Shown: positions 1 through 7,123, counted from the first letter of the stretch. The stretch: 8,555 nt of DNA from Nonomuraea sp. (GCA_013362835.1 JABFVJ010000288.1:1-8555), one strand, 5' to 3'. A program made the numbers and translations. Notes: a model not told the origin generated them from the letters alone.

Positions 1-294
1 GTTCTTCTTCGTGCCGGTCAGGCCCCACGTCGAGGTGTTGTGCCACATGACGGCTTTGGTGCCGTCCTTGGTGAGCTGGAGGTCGGCTTCGACGCCGGAC
101 GCGCCCCAGCCCTTGTAGCGGTTGACGGCGGTGGGGTTGTTGGGCTGGCGCACCTGGTCGCGTTCCCAGGCGTTGGCGCCGGTGGGGTAGCCGCCGTGGC
201 CGAAGATCTGCGGGCAGGCGGGCAGCGCGGCCGACGGGGAGGTGAGTAACGAGCCCAGCAGCAGCGCGGTGACGGGGAGGGCCAAGACGCGCAC
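1..294 (-). CDS. Glycerophosphodiester phosphodiesterase-like secreted protein, N-terminal part
   Basis: The reading frame is open to the left edge, so only the first 98 codons are present. It starts with a signal peptide (Arg at 2, a hydrophobic stretch at about 3-18, then a small-residue region near 21-26), so export is predicted. The mature part matches the start of a GDPD barrel: a HGG motif at 33-35 where the family usually has HRG, a GVEADLQLTKDG stretch holding the metal-ligand pair E69 and D71, and a WHN at 84-86 where the family has a second catalytic His (H85). GDPDs hydrolyse glycerophosphodiesters to glycerol-3-phosphate and an alcohol. The start is uncertain: GTG at 294 has AAAG directly against it, TTG at 285 has AAAGG at an ideal 8-base distance, and ATG at 330 is in frame but its first codons have poor third-position GC, so it looks non-coding. 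The gene is divergent from the transport operon and probably unrelated to it. Substrate is unknown. Confidence 0.75.
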   Translation of the reverse strand, partial: MRVLALPVTALLLGSLLTSPSAALPACPQIFGHGGYPTGANAWERDQVRQPNNPTAVNRYKGWGASGVEADLQLTKDGTKAVMWHNTSTWGLTGTKKN

Positions 295-377
295 CTTTCG
301 CTCTTGTCGTCCCACGGCACTTTGCCACATTCGCACCCGTGAGGCACCGCGAAGGCGTGACCTGGCCGGCGCGGGGA

Positions 378-390
378 TAATCTACGCCGA
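378..390 (+). promoter_or_regulatory. Predicted -10 element of a leaderless promoter for the transport operon
   Basis: TAATCT (378-383) fits the actinobacterial -10 pattern TAnnnT and ends 6 bases before the ATG at 390, which would put the transcription start on the start codon. No purine-rich SD sequence lies at a normal distance (the only G run, 373-376, is 13 bases away). No convincing -35 hexamer and no iron box were seen in the 295-389 divergent gap. The element is inferred by eye from a short motif. Confidence 0.4.
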
Positions 391-1445
391 TGACTACGAC
401 TGTGGGGAAACGTCCCACGTCCGAGGCCGCGGGTACCCGCCGGCGCCGGGTCGCGGGCCTGGGCATCCTCGTGGTGGTCCTCCTGGTCGCGGGGGCCGTG
501 TCGGTGGCCGTCGGCGCGCGGGCGCTGAGTCCCGCCGAGGTGTGGCACGGGTTGTTCACCACGCCGGGCGCGGACCAGCGGCTCACCGAGATCACCCTCA
601 TCGTGCAGACCGTACGCGTGCCGCGGACCGTGCTCGCGATCGTGGCGGGCGTCGCCCTGGGCGTCAGCGGGGCGTTGATCCAGGGGTACACGCGCAACCC
701 GATCGCCGACACAGGATTGCTGGGGGTGAACTCCGGCGCCTCGTTCGCCGTGGTCTCGATGATCTTCCTGTTCGGGCTGTCCAATCCGTACCACTACATC
801 TGGTTCGCCTTCCTGGGGGCGGCGGTCGCCGGCGTCGTCGTGTTCGGGCTGGCGAGCATCGGCAGGGGGAAGGGCAGCCCGCTGACGCTCGCGCTGGCCG
901 GGCAGGGCGTCACCGTGTTCCTGGCCGCGATGACCACGGCGGTCGCGCTGTCGGACCAGGCGTCGCTGAACGCCCTGCGCTTCTGGAACGCGGGCACCGT
1001 GGCCGGCGTCGGGTTCGACGTCATCTGGCCGGTGACGGCGTTCGTCGCGGCCGGGCTGGTGCTGGCGCTGACCACGCTGCCCGCGATCAACGTGCTGAAC
1101 CTGGGTGACGACGTGGCGCGGGCCATGGGCGTGAACATCACGCTGAGCAGGACCGCCGGCATCGTCGCCATCACCCTGCTCGCGGGCGCGACGACGGCGG
1201 CGTGCGGGCCGATCGCCTTTCTCGGGCTCATGGTGGCCCATGTCGCCAGGTTCCTCACCGGGCCCGACTATCGCTGGCTGGTTCCCTGCGCGGGGCTGCT
1301 CGGCGCCGTCGTGCTGCTGGTCAGCGACATCGTGGGGCGTCTGGTGACCCGGCCCGGCGAGTTGCAGGCGGGCGTCGTCCTCGCGCTCGCGGGCGCTCCC
1401 TTCTTCGCGGCGCTGGTGTGGCGCGGAAAGTTCAAGACGGTATGA
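390..1445 (+). CDS. FecCD-family siderophore ABC permease, FepD-like
   Basis: A 351-residue integral membrane permease of the BtuC/FecCD family (usual length about 330-350) for uptake of ferric siderophores. A positively charged N-terminus (RRRR at 17-20) leads into the first hydrophobic segment at about 21-42. The family signature follows at 76-117: VPRT, then GVALGVSGALIQG, TRNPIAD and LLGVNSGAS. The LGDDVARAMGV stretch at 238-248 is the cytoplasmic coupling region that normally contacts the ATPase, and GPIAFLGLMVAHVARF (273-288) with GELQAGVV and GAPFF near the C-terminus are typical of the FepD branch. The ATG at 390 gives a normal N-terminus and appears leaderless. Its stop overlaps the next start in ATGA, implying translational coupling with the second permease. 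The two differ enough to form a FepD/FepG-type heterodimer. The particular siderophore cannot be read from the sequence. Confidence 0.93.
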   Translation: MTTTVGKRPTSEAAGTRRRRVAGLGILVVVLLVAGAVSVAVGARALSPAEVWHGLFTTPGADQRLTEITLIVQTVRVPRTVLAIVAGVALGVSGALIQGYTRNPIADTGLLGVNSGASFAVVSMIFLFGLSNPYHYIWFAFLGAAVAGVVVFGLASIGRGKGSPLTLALAGQGVTVFLAAMTTAVALSDQASLNALRFWNAGTVAGVGFDVIWPVTAFVAAGLVLALTTLPAINVLNLGDDVARAMGVNITLSRTAGIVAITLLAGATTAACGPIAFLGLMVAHVARFLTGPDYRWLVPCAGLLGAVVLLVSDIVGRLVTRPGELQAGVVLALAGAPFFAALVWRGKFKTV

Positions 1446-2503
1446 ACGAGACACAGGTGAAGCTGCCGGGCGTACGGCTCGGCTCCACGTCGTTCGTGTG
1501 GCGGCCCTGGCCGGTGTTCGTCACGCTGCTGCTTGCGGCGGCGGCCTTTCTGGTGTTCTGCCTGTCCATCGGCGTGGGCGACTTCCCCATCGGGCTGCCC
1601 CAGGTGGTCACCACGCTCCTCGGTCAGGGCGAGCGGGTCGACGAGTTCGTGATCATGGATCTGCGGATGCCGCGCGCCCTGGCGGGGCTCGTCGTGGGGG
1701 TCGCGCTGGGGGTGTCGGGGGCGATCACGCAGTCCGTCGCGCGCAACCCGCTGGCCAGCCCGGACATCCTGGGGATCACCGGGGGCGCGAGCGCGGTCGC
1801 GGTGTTCCTGGTGACGGTGTCGGGCGGCGCCGCCGCCGCGATCACCGGCTCCGTCGGGCTCTCCGCGGCGGCGCTCGCGGGCGGCCTCGGCACCGGGCTG
1901 CTGGTGTACGTCCTGGCCTGGCGGCGCGGCATCGACGGCCTCCGGCTCATCCTCATCGGCATCTCCGTGAGCGCGGTGGCGGAGGCGATCACGGCCTGGC
2001 TGCTGGTCACGGCCGACATCCGGGACGTGGCCCGCGCCCAGGCGTGGCTGGTCGGCTCGCTGGCCGGCCGGACGTGGGGCGAGGTCGGGGTGGCGTTGTG
2101 GGCCGCGCTCGCCCTGCTGGCCGTGGTGGCCTGCGTGGCGTTCCAGCTCAGGCCGCTGCACTTCGGCGACGACGTGGCGGCGGGGCTGGGCGTCCGGTAC
2201 TCGCTGGTGCGGGCGGTCCTGCTGCTGTGCGCGGTGCTGCTGGCGGGAGTGGCGGTGAGCGCGGCGGGCCCGGTGCCGTTCGTCGCGCTGGTGGCGCCGC
2301 AGGTGGCGATGCGTCTGGCCCGCTGCCCGACGCCGCCGCTGGTGGCCTCGGGGCTGGCGGGCGCGCTGCTGCTGATCGGCGCGGACCTGGTCGCGCGTAC
2401 GGCGCTGCCGATCACCCTCCCGGTCGGCGTGGTCACCGCCGCGATCGGCGGCCCCTTCCTCGTCTACCTGTTGGTCAGGGCGAATCTCAGAAAGGACCGC
2501 TAA
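1442..2503 (+). CDS. FecCD-family siderophore ABC permease, FepG-like
   Basis: A 353-residue membrane permease of the same family as its upstream neighbour, predicted to be the second half of the import channel. The hydrophobic core starts at about residue 24. Family signature at 75-117: RMPRAL, GVALGVSGAITQSVARNPL and DILGITGGAS. Coupling region FGDDVAAGLGV at 241-251. GPVPFVALVAPQVAMRL (276-292) and the ending LPVGVVTAAIGGPFLVYLL are characteristic of FepG rather than FepD. The ATG at 1442 overlaps the previous stop by 4 bp; GGAAAG at 1425-1430 may serve as a distant ribosome-binding site, but coupling is more likely. The TAA stop (2501-2503) lies inside the predicted iron box that precedes the lipoprotein gene. 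No FecE-type ATPase gene follows, which is unusual for this arrangement. Confidence 0.93.
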   Translation: MNETQVKLPGVRLGSTSFVWRPWPVFVTLLLAAAAFLVFCLSIGVGDFPIGLPQVVTTLLGQGERVDEFVIMDLRMPRALAGLVVGVALGVSGAITQSVARNPLASPDILGITGGASAVAVFLVTVSGGAAAAITGSVGLSAAALAGGLGTGLLVYVLAWRRGIDGLRLILIGISVSAVAEAITAWLLVTADIRDVARAQAWLVGSLAGRTWGEVGVALWAALALLAVVACVAFQLRPLHFGDDVAAGLGVRYSLVRAVLLLCAVLLAGVAVSAAGPVPFVALVAPQVAMRLARCPTPPLVASGLAGALLLIGADLVARTALPITLPVGVVTAAIGGPFLVYLLVRANLRKDR

Positions 2504-2518
2504 GTTAGGCATGCCTAC
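2500..2518 (+). promoter_or_regulatory. Iron box (DmdR/IdeR-type operator)
   Basis: CTAAGTTAGGCATGCCTAC matches 13 of 19 positions of the actinobacterial consensus TTAGGTTAGGCTAACCTAA as I recall it, and its core TAGGCATGCCTA (2506-2517) is a perfect 12-base palindrome. IdeR and DmdR1 are Fe(II)-dependent repressors that bind such boxes before siderophore genes, so position (directly before a ferric-siderophore binding protein) supports the call. The box overlaps the stop codon of the second permease. The comparison was made by eye; no regulator gene is in the window. Confidence 0.75.
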
Positions 2519-2534
2519 CCTTACATGTTACGGT
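2505..2534 (+). promoter_or_regulatory. Predicted internal promoter for the lipoprotein gene
   Basis: TTAGGC (2505-2510) could act as the -35 and TACGGT (2529-2534, pattern TAnnnT) as the -10, with an 18-base spacer. The start site would fall near 2541, giving a leader of about 40 bases that includes the SD before the ATG at 2582. The -35 lies within the iron box, so repressor binding would block it. A weak by-eye prediction that rests mostly on the fit with the box. Confidence 0.4.
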
Positions 2535-2570
2535 TGGCCCGCTCAGGATCACAGCGGACCGCACGACAGC

Positions 2571-2576
2571 AAGGGA
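2571..2576 (+). promoter_or_regulatory. Ribosome-binding site that fixes the lipoprotein start
   Basis: AAGGGA with a 5-base spacer before the ATG at 2582. It decides against the longer in-frame ATG at 2525, which lies inside the predicted promoter, and against the GTG at 2603. Confidence 0.7.
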
Positions 2577-2581
2577 TTCGG

Positions 2582-3631
2582 ATGCTCCTCCAGCCATCGA
2601 CCGTGACGAAGACCGTACGGCGGTTCGCCGCGGCCCTGTCCGCCGCGGCCCTCGGCGCCGGCCTCCTCACGGGATGCGGTTCCGCCCCCGAGGACGAGCC
2701 GGCCACCGCCGCCGCGGCCACCACGGGCGGCGCGTTCCCCGTCACCGTGGAGCACGCGTTCGGGTCCACCCGGATCGCCAAGGCCCCGCAGCGGGTCGTC
2801 TCCGTCGGCTACACCGACGACCAGGCCATCCTGGCGCTCGGCGTGAAGCCGGTCGGCATGGTCGACCAGTATCCGAACCCGCCGGGCCGGACCCCCGACG
2901 TCAACACCCAGTGGCCCTGGGTGAAGGACAAGTGGGGCGAGACCCGCCCCGAGGTCATCATGAACAACGGGGACTCCGGCCCGAACTACGAGAAGATCGC
3001 CGCCCTGCGGCCCGATCTGATCATCGCGGTCTACTCCGAGATCGACCAGGCGGCCTACGACCGGCTCTCCAAGATCGCCCCGACGGTGGGCCGCACCAAG
3101 GGCGAGGCGGAGCCGTTCAGCGCGCCGTGGCAGGACAACGCGCTGCACATCGCCAAGGCGCTCGGCAAGGCGGACGAGGGCGCGAAGCAGGTCAAGGACA
3201 TCGAGGGCAAGCTCGACGCGGCCCGCGAGGCGCACCCGGAGTTCGCTGACCGGACCGCCGTCGCGGTCTCCTGGTACAAGAACTCGGTCGCGCCGTTCAC
3301 CACCACCGACGTACGCGGACGGCTGGTGTCGGGCATCGGCTTCAAGGGCGCGACGGAGATCGACAAGATCGCCGGCGGCGACTTCTACACCGTGCTGTCC
3401 CCCGAGCGCATCGACCTGATCGACGTCGACCACATCTTCGTCATCGCCGACCAGGCGGACCAGGACGCGCTGAAGAACTTCAAGCTGTTCGCCAACCTGC
3501 CCGCGGTCAAGGGGGGCAAGGTGTCTTACCTGCTGGACAGCGAGGGGCCCGCGATCGGCGCGGCGATGTCGCAGAGCACGCTGTTGTCCCTGCCGTACGC
3601 GATCGACGAGCTCGTCGAGTCGGCCGCCTAG
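2582..3631 (+). CDS. Iron-siderophore ABC transporter substrate-binding lipoprotein (FepB/FecB family)
   Basis: A 349-residue periplasmic-binding-type lipoprotein that would capture a ferric siderophore outside the membrane and deliver it to the FepD/FepG-like permeases. The N-terminus is a lipoprotein signal: K10, R13, R14, a hydrophobic run 15-29 and the lipobox LTGC with the lipidated Cys at 32, followed by a disordered Ala/Thr/Glu linker. The mature domain has the class III (TroA/FhuD) order: VTVEHAFGSTRI, then PQRVVSVGYTDDQAILALGVKPVG, the lobe-1 stretch YEKIAALRPDLIIA and the lobe-2 SPERIDLIDVDHIFV. Conserved Glu residues in these lobes usually salt-bridge to permease Arg residues. The segment WPWVKDKWGE appears in actinobacterial siderophore binders that I recognise. 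The ATG at 2582 is chosen for its SD and because it gives a compact signal peptide. The gene has its own iron-box promoter, so it may be induced more strongly than the permeases. Ligand type is not determinable here. Confidence 0.93.
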   Translation: MLLQPSTVTKTVRRFAAALSAAALGAGLLTGCGSAPEDEPATAAAATTGGAFPVTVEHAFGSTRIAKAPQRVVSVGYTDDQAILALGVKPVGMVDQYPNPPGRTPDVNTQWPWVKDKWGETRPEVIMNNGDSGPNYEKIAALRPDLIIAVYSEIDQAAYDRLSKIAPTVGRTKGEAEPFSAPWQDNALHIAKALGKADEGAKQVKDIEGKLDAAREAHPEFADRTAVAVSWYKNSVAPFTTTDVRGRLVSGIGFKGATEIDKIAGGDFYTVLSPERIDLIDVDHIFVIADQADQDALKNFKLFANLPAVKGGKVSYLLDSEGPAIGAAMSQSTLLSLPYAIDELVESAA

Positions 3632-3647
3632 CGATGCCCGTACGGAC

Positions 3648-5429
3648 GTGAGCGGCACCCGCGCCATCCTGCGCACGGCGACCGGGCGCGAGGCCGTCCG
3701 ATGGGTCGCGGCGCACACCCGCGAGGCGCCCTTGCTGACGATCGCCGCCGTGCTCACCACGGTGGCGGGCGCGGCGCTCCAGGTGCTGCCGGTGTTCCTG
3801 CTCGGCCAGGTGGTCGACAGCGTGGTCGGGGGCGAGCCGCGGTCGATGCTGGTCACGGTCGGAGCGTTGATGGTGGCCGCCGCGCTGCTCGGCTCCGCGG
3901 CCACCGCCGCGTCGGCCTACCTCATCGGGCGGCTCGGCGCCGACCTGCTCGCGCGGTTGCGGGAGGGCGCCGTACGCGCGGTCCTCGGCATGCCGAGCGC
4001 GCGGATCGAGCAGGTCGGCAGGGGTGACGTGCTGTCGAGGGTCGGTGACGACGTGGCCGTGGTGTCCAAGGGCATCAGGACCGCCGTCCCCACGGTGTTC
4101 TCCTCGGGGGTGCTGGTCGTCATCGCCACGGCGGGCATGTTCGGCCTCGACTGGCGGCTCGGGCTGGCCGGGGCCGGGGCGCTGCCCGCGTACGGGCTGG
4201 CCCTGCGCTGGTATCTCCCCAGGTCCGCGCCGCTCTACCAGAAGCAGCGGGAGGCCCAGGCCGATCGCGCGCAGGCGTTGATCAGCGGCCTGAACGGGAT
4301 CGGCACCGTGCGGGCGTACCGGCTTGAGGAAGCCTTCCGCGAGCAGGTCGCCCGCGAGTCGTGGCGGGTACGCGATCTCGGCGTCGAGGTGTTCCGGTTC
4401 TTCGGCAGGTTCGTCGGCAGGGAGAACCGCGCCGAGTTCGTCGGCCTGGTCCTGATCATCGTGGTGGGATACGCCCTGCTGGAGGCCGACGCCGTCACCC
4501 TGGGCGAGGCCGCGGTCGCCCCGCTGCTGTTCCACCGGCTGTTCAATCCCCTGGGCTCGGTCCTGTTCACCTTCGACGAGGCCCAGAAGTCCGGCGCGAG
4601 CCTGACCCGGCTGGTCGGAGTGCTGGACGAGGCGCCACAGGACAGGCTGGTGGGCCATCCCGACGTCGCGCCGGCCGGCCCCGAGCCGGGTCAGGTGACG
4701 GTGGAGGGGCTGACGTTCGGCTATCCCGGCTCGGAGCGGCCGGTCCTGCGGGACGTCGACCTGGTGATCCCGGCGGGCGGCTCGCTCGCGCTGGTGGGGG
4801 CGACCGGCGCCGGCAAGTCGACCCTGGCGGCGCTGATCGCGGGCATCGGCACCCCGCAGGCCGGGTCGGTGCGCATCGGATCGGCCGATCTCGCCGACCT
4901 GGACGAGGCCGGGGCGCGGGCCCTGGTGAGCATCCTGACGCAGGAGACGCACGTGTTCTCCGGCTCCCTCGCCGACGACCTGCGGCTGGCCGCGCCCGAC
5001 GCGACCGACGCCGAGCTGATGGACGCCCTGCGCCGCGTCGGCGCGGACACGTGGGTCACGGCGCTGCCCGACGGCCTGGACACCGCGGTCGGCGAGGGCG
5101 GCGAGCGCCTGGACGGCACCAAGGTCGCCCAGATCGCCCTGGCCCGGCTGGTCCTGGGCCGGTCGCCGGTGGTGGTGCTGGACGAGTCCACCGCGGAGGC
5201 GGGCAGCCAGGGCGCCGCCGAGCTGGAACGGGCCGTGTCGGCCGCGTGCCTCGGCCGTACGACGTTGTTCGTGGCGCACCGGCTGACCCAGGCGACGGCG
5301 GCCGACCGGATCGCCGTGCTGGACGCCGGACGCGTCGTGGAGCTGGGCACCCACGAGGAACTGGTGGCCTTGGGCGGCCGTTACGCCGGCCTGTGGCACG
5401 CGTGGCGGGAAGGCGGCCAGGACACGTGA
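3648..5429 (+). CDS. ABC half-transporter (membrane domain plus NBD), cis-intact NBD with degenerate signature motif
   Basis: A 593-residue exporter-fold half-transporter: an ABC transmembrane domain of about six helices (roughly 25-315) followed by a nucleotide-binding domain (about 348-585). The ATP-binding residues present in cis are all canonical: A-loop Tyr359, Walker A GATGAGKST (384-392), Q-loop Gln432, Walker B VVVLDE with Asp512 and catalytic Glu513, and H-loop His544. The residues that act on the partner's ATP are lost: LSGGQ has become LDGTK (488-492) and the D-loop SALD has become AEAG (516-519). This predicts obligate pairing with the next gene product. The GTG at 3648 lies 16 bases after the lipoprotein stop with only a poor SD (ACGGA), so coupled translation is likely. 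Context suggests siderophore export, or import as in IrtAB or YbtPQ. No siderophore-interaction (SIP) domain is fused to it, unlike IrtA. Confidence 0.92.
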   Translation: MSGTRAILRTATGREAVRWVAAHTREAPLLTIAAVLTTVAGAALQVLPVFLLGQVVDSVVGGEPRSMLVTVGALMVAAALLGSAATAASAYLIGRLGADLLARLREGAVRAVLGMPSARIEQVGRGDVLSRVGDDVAVVSKGIRTAVPTVFSSGVLVVIATAGMFGLDWRLGLAGAGALPAYGLALRWYLPRSAPLYQKQREAQADRAQALISGLNGIGTVRAYRLEEAFREQVARESWRVRDLGVEVFRFFGRFVGRENRAEFVGLVLIIVVGYALLEADAVTLGEAAVAPLLFHRLFNPLGSVLFTFDEAQKSGASLTRLVGVLDEAPQDRLVGHPDVAPAGPEPGQVTVEGLTFGYPGSERPVLRDVDLVIPAGGSLALVGATGAGKSTLAALIAGIGTPQAGSVRIGSADLADLDEAGARALVSILTQETHVFSGSLADDLRLAAPDATDAELMDALRRVGADTWVTALPDGLDTAVGEGGERLDGTKVAQIALARLVLGRSPVVVLDESTAEAGSQGAAELERAVSAACLGRTTLFVAHRLTQATAADRIAVLDAGRVVELGTHEELVALGGRYAGLWHAWREGGQDT

Positions 5430-7120
5430 CAGACTCGCCGAACGTCCGGACGGGCTCCGGCATCCTCCGGATCGCGCTGCGGCGCAACGCGGGCGCGATG
5501 GCCCGTGGCACCGCCCTCATGGGCATGTACCAGGCCGGCGAGACCGCCTTCCCGATCGCGCTCGGCCTGATCGTGGAGCACACGCTGCGGGAGCGCAGCC
5601 TCGGCTCGCTCGGCCTGTCGATCGCCGCGCTGGCCCTGATCATCACGACCGTGTCGCTGTCGTGGCGGTTCGGGATGCGCGTGCTGCAGAAGGCCAACGT
5701 CACCGAGGCGCACCGGTGGCGGGTGCGGGTGGCGTCCTGCGGGCTCCAGCCGGTCGCGACGAGCGCCGGCCTCAAGTCCGGCGAGGTCCTGACCATCGCC
5801 ACCGAGGACGCCGACCAGACGGCCGACATCATCGAGGTCGTGCCGCTGCTGATCAGCTCACTGGTCGCGGTGCTGGTCGCGGCGGTCGCGCTGGGCCTGG
5901 CCAGCGTACGGCTCGGCCTGCTGGTGATCGTGGGGACCGTCGCGATCCTGTCGGTCCTGAGCGTGCTGTCCAGGCGCATCGGCGCGAGCACCCGCGAGCA
6001 GCAGGCGCGGGTGGCGCGGGCGGGCGCGAAGGTCGCCGACCTGATCACCGGCCTGCGCCCGCTGCACGGCTTCGGCGGCAACCACGCCGCGTTCCTGTCC
6101 TACCGGAAGGTCAGCACGGAGGCCAGGAACCAGTCGGTCACCGTCGCCACCGTGAACGGCGCGTACGCCGGGGCCGCCGTGGCGCTCAACGCGGTCCTCG
6201 CCGCCGCCGTGTCCCTGACGGCGGCCTGGCTGGCGTTCGACGGGCAGATCACCGTCGGGGAGCTCGTCATGGCCGTGGGGCTGGCGCAGTTCATCATGGA
6301 ACCACTCAAACTGTTCTCCGAGATGCCCAAATACGTGATGACCGCCCGCGCCTCGGCCGAGCGGATGGCGCTGGTGCTGGCCGCGCCCCCGGTGGCGACC
6401 CCGGGGCGGGAGCGACCGTCGGGGGGCGGCGACCTGGAGGTCGACGGGGTCCGTCACGGCTCCCTGCGCGGGCTGAAGTTCCACGTGTCCGCCGGAGAAT
6501 TCGTGGCCGTCGCCGCCTATCAGCCGCGCGTCGCCGCCGACCTCGCCGCGATCCTGGCCGTGAACGTCCCGCCCGGCACGTACGAGGGCGTGGTGCGGGT
6601 CGGCGGACGGGACCTGACGGACCTGTCGATCGAGGCCGTCCGCGAGCACCTGCTGGTCAACCCGTACGACGGGGAGATCTTCGCGGGCACCCTGCGCAGC
6701 AACATCGACCCCGGGGGCGGCGGCCGCCTGGTCGCCGAGGCCGTCGAGGCGTCGATGCTGACCGACGTCGTGGCCCTCCACCGCGAAGGGCTCGACCACG
6801 GCGTACGCGACCGCGGCGCGAACCTGTCCGGCGGCCAGCGCCAGCGGCTGTCCCTGGCCCGCGCCCTCGCCGCCGACGCCGGCATCCTGGTCCTGCACGA
6901 CCCGACGACGGCCGTCGACGCGGTCACCGAACAGCTCGTCGCGCGCAACGTCGCCGCGCTGCGCCGTGGCCGCACCACCATCGTGATCACCGCCAGCCCC
7001 GCCTTCCTGGACGCCGCCGACCGGGTCCTCGTCCTGGACGACGGGGTCGTCACCGCCGACGACACCCATCGCGGCCTCCTCACCGCCGACGAGGACTACC
7101 GCCGGGCCGTGGCGCGCTGA
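5426..7120 (+). CDS. ABC half-transporter with degenerate (Walker-less) NBD but canonical LSGGQ
   Basis: A 564-residue half-transporter, predicted heterodimer partner of the preceding gene; the two overlap by 4 bp in GTGA. The membrane domain covers about 20-310. In the nucleotide-binding domain (about 336-560) the fold is still readable, but the ATP-contact residues are gone: no A-loop Tyr, Walker A reads AYQPRVAAD (364-372) with every glycine and the lysine (A370) replaced, Q-loop Gln is Asn412, Walker B Asp and catalytic Glu are H491 and D492, and the H-loop His is replaced in ITASPAF (521-527). In contrast, LSGGQRQRLSLARA (467-480) and the D-loop TAVD (495-498) are perfect. The frame is open, with no stop or frameshift, so this looks like a maintained pseudo-ATPase half rather than a pseudogene. 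The GTG at 5426 has AGGA 3 bases upstream and GGAAGGCGG further up. Transported substrate is unknown; siderophore is inferred from the neighbours. Confidence 0.9.
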   Translation: MTDSPNVRTGSGILRIALRRNAGAMARGTALMGMYQAGETAFPIALGLIVEHTLRERSLGSLGLSIAALALIITTVSLSWRFGMRVLQKANVTEAHRWRVRVASCGLQPVATSAGLKSGEVLTIATEDADQTADIIEVVPLLISSLVAVLVAAVALGLASVRLGLLVIVGTVAILSVLSVLSRRIGASTREQQARVARAGAKVADLITGLRPLHGFGGNHAAFLSYRKVSTEARNQSVTVATVNGAYAGAAVALNAVLAAAVSLTAAWLAFDGQITVGELVMAVGLAQFIMEPLKLFSEMPKYVMTARASAERMALVLAAPPVATPGRERPSGGGDLEVDGVRHGSLRGLKFHVSAGEFVAVAAYQPRVAADLAAILAVNVPPGTYEGVVRVGGRDLTDLSIEAVREHLLVNPYDGEIFAGTLRSNIDPGGGGRLVAEAVEASMLTDVVALHREGLDHGVRDRGANLSGGQRQRLSLARALAADAGILVLHDPTTAVDAVTEQLVARNVAALRRGRTTIVITASPAFLDAADRVLVLDDGVVTADDTHRGLLTADEDYRRAVAR

Positions 7121-7123
7121 GGC

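Noticed and set aside
295..389. Iron box or operator in the divergent gap before the first permease
   Set aside because: No TTAGG-type half-sites or clear inverted repeat were found in these 95 bases.
18..1454. Long open frame on the minus strand opposite the first permease
   Set aside because: Its product is full of Arg, Gln, His and Asp repeats typical of antisense frames in GC-rich genes. The plus-strand frame has clear FecCD motifs, and the true minus-strand gene at the left edge uses a different frame.
2525..2581. Upstream in-frame ATG start for the lipoprotein gene
   Set aside because: It would put 19 extra residues before an otherwise complete lipoprotein signal, has no SD, and lies within the predicted promoter.
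3634..3651. Five-codon ORF (ATG to TGA) between the lipoprotein and the first half-transporter, overlapping its GTG start
   Set aside because: No SD, no regulatory-peptide pattern and expected by chance. It could aid coupling, but nothing supports that.
3507..5399. 630-codon open frame on the minus strand under the first half-transporter
   Set aside because: Low-complexity Arg/Gln/Gly-rich product with no recognisable domain; it mirrors a gene with all ABC motifs on the plus strand.
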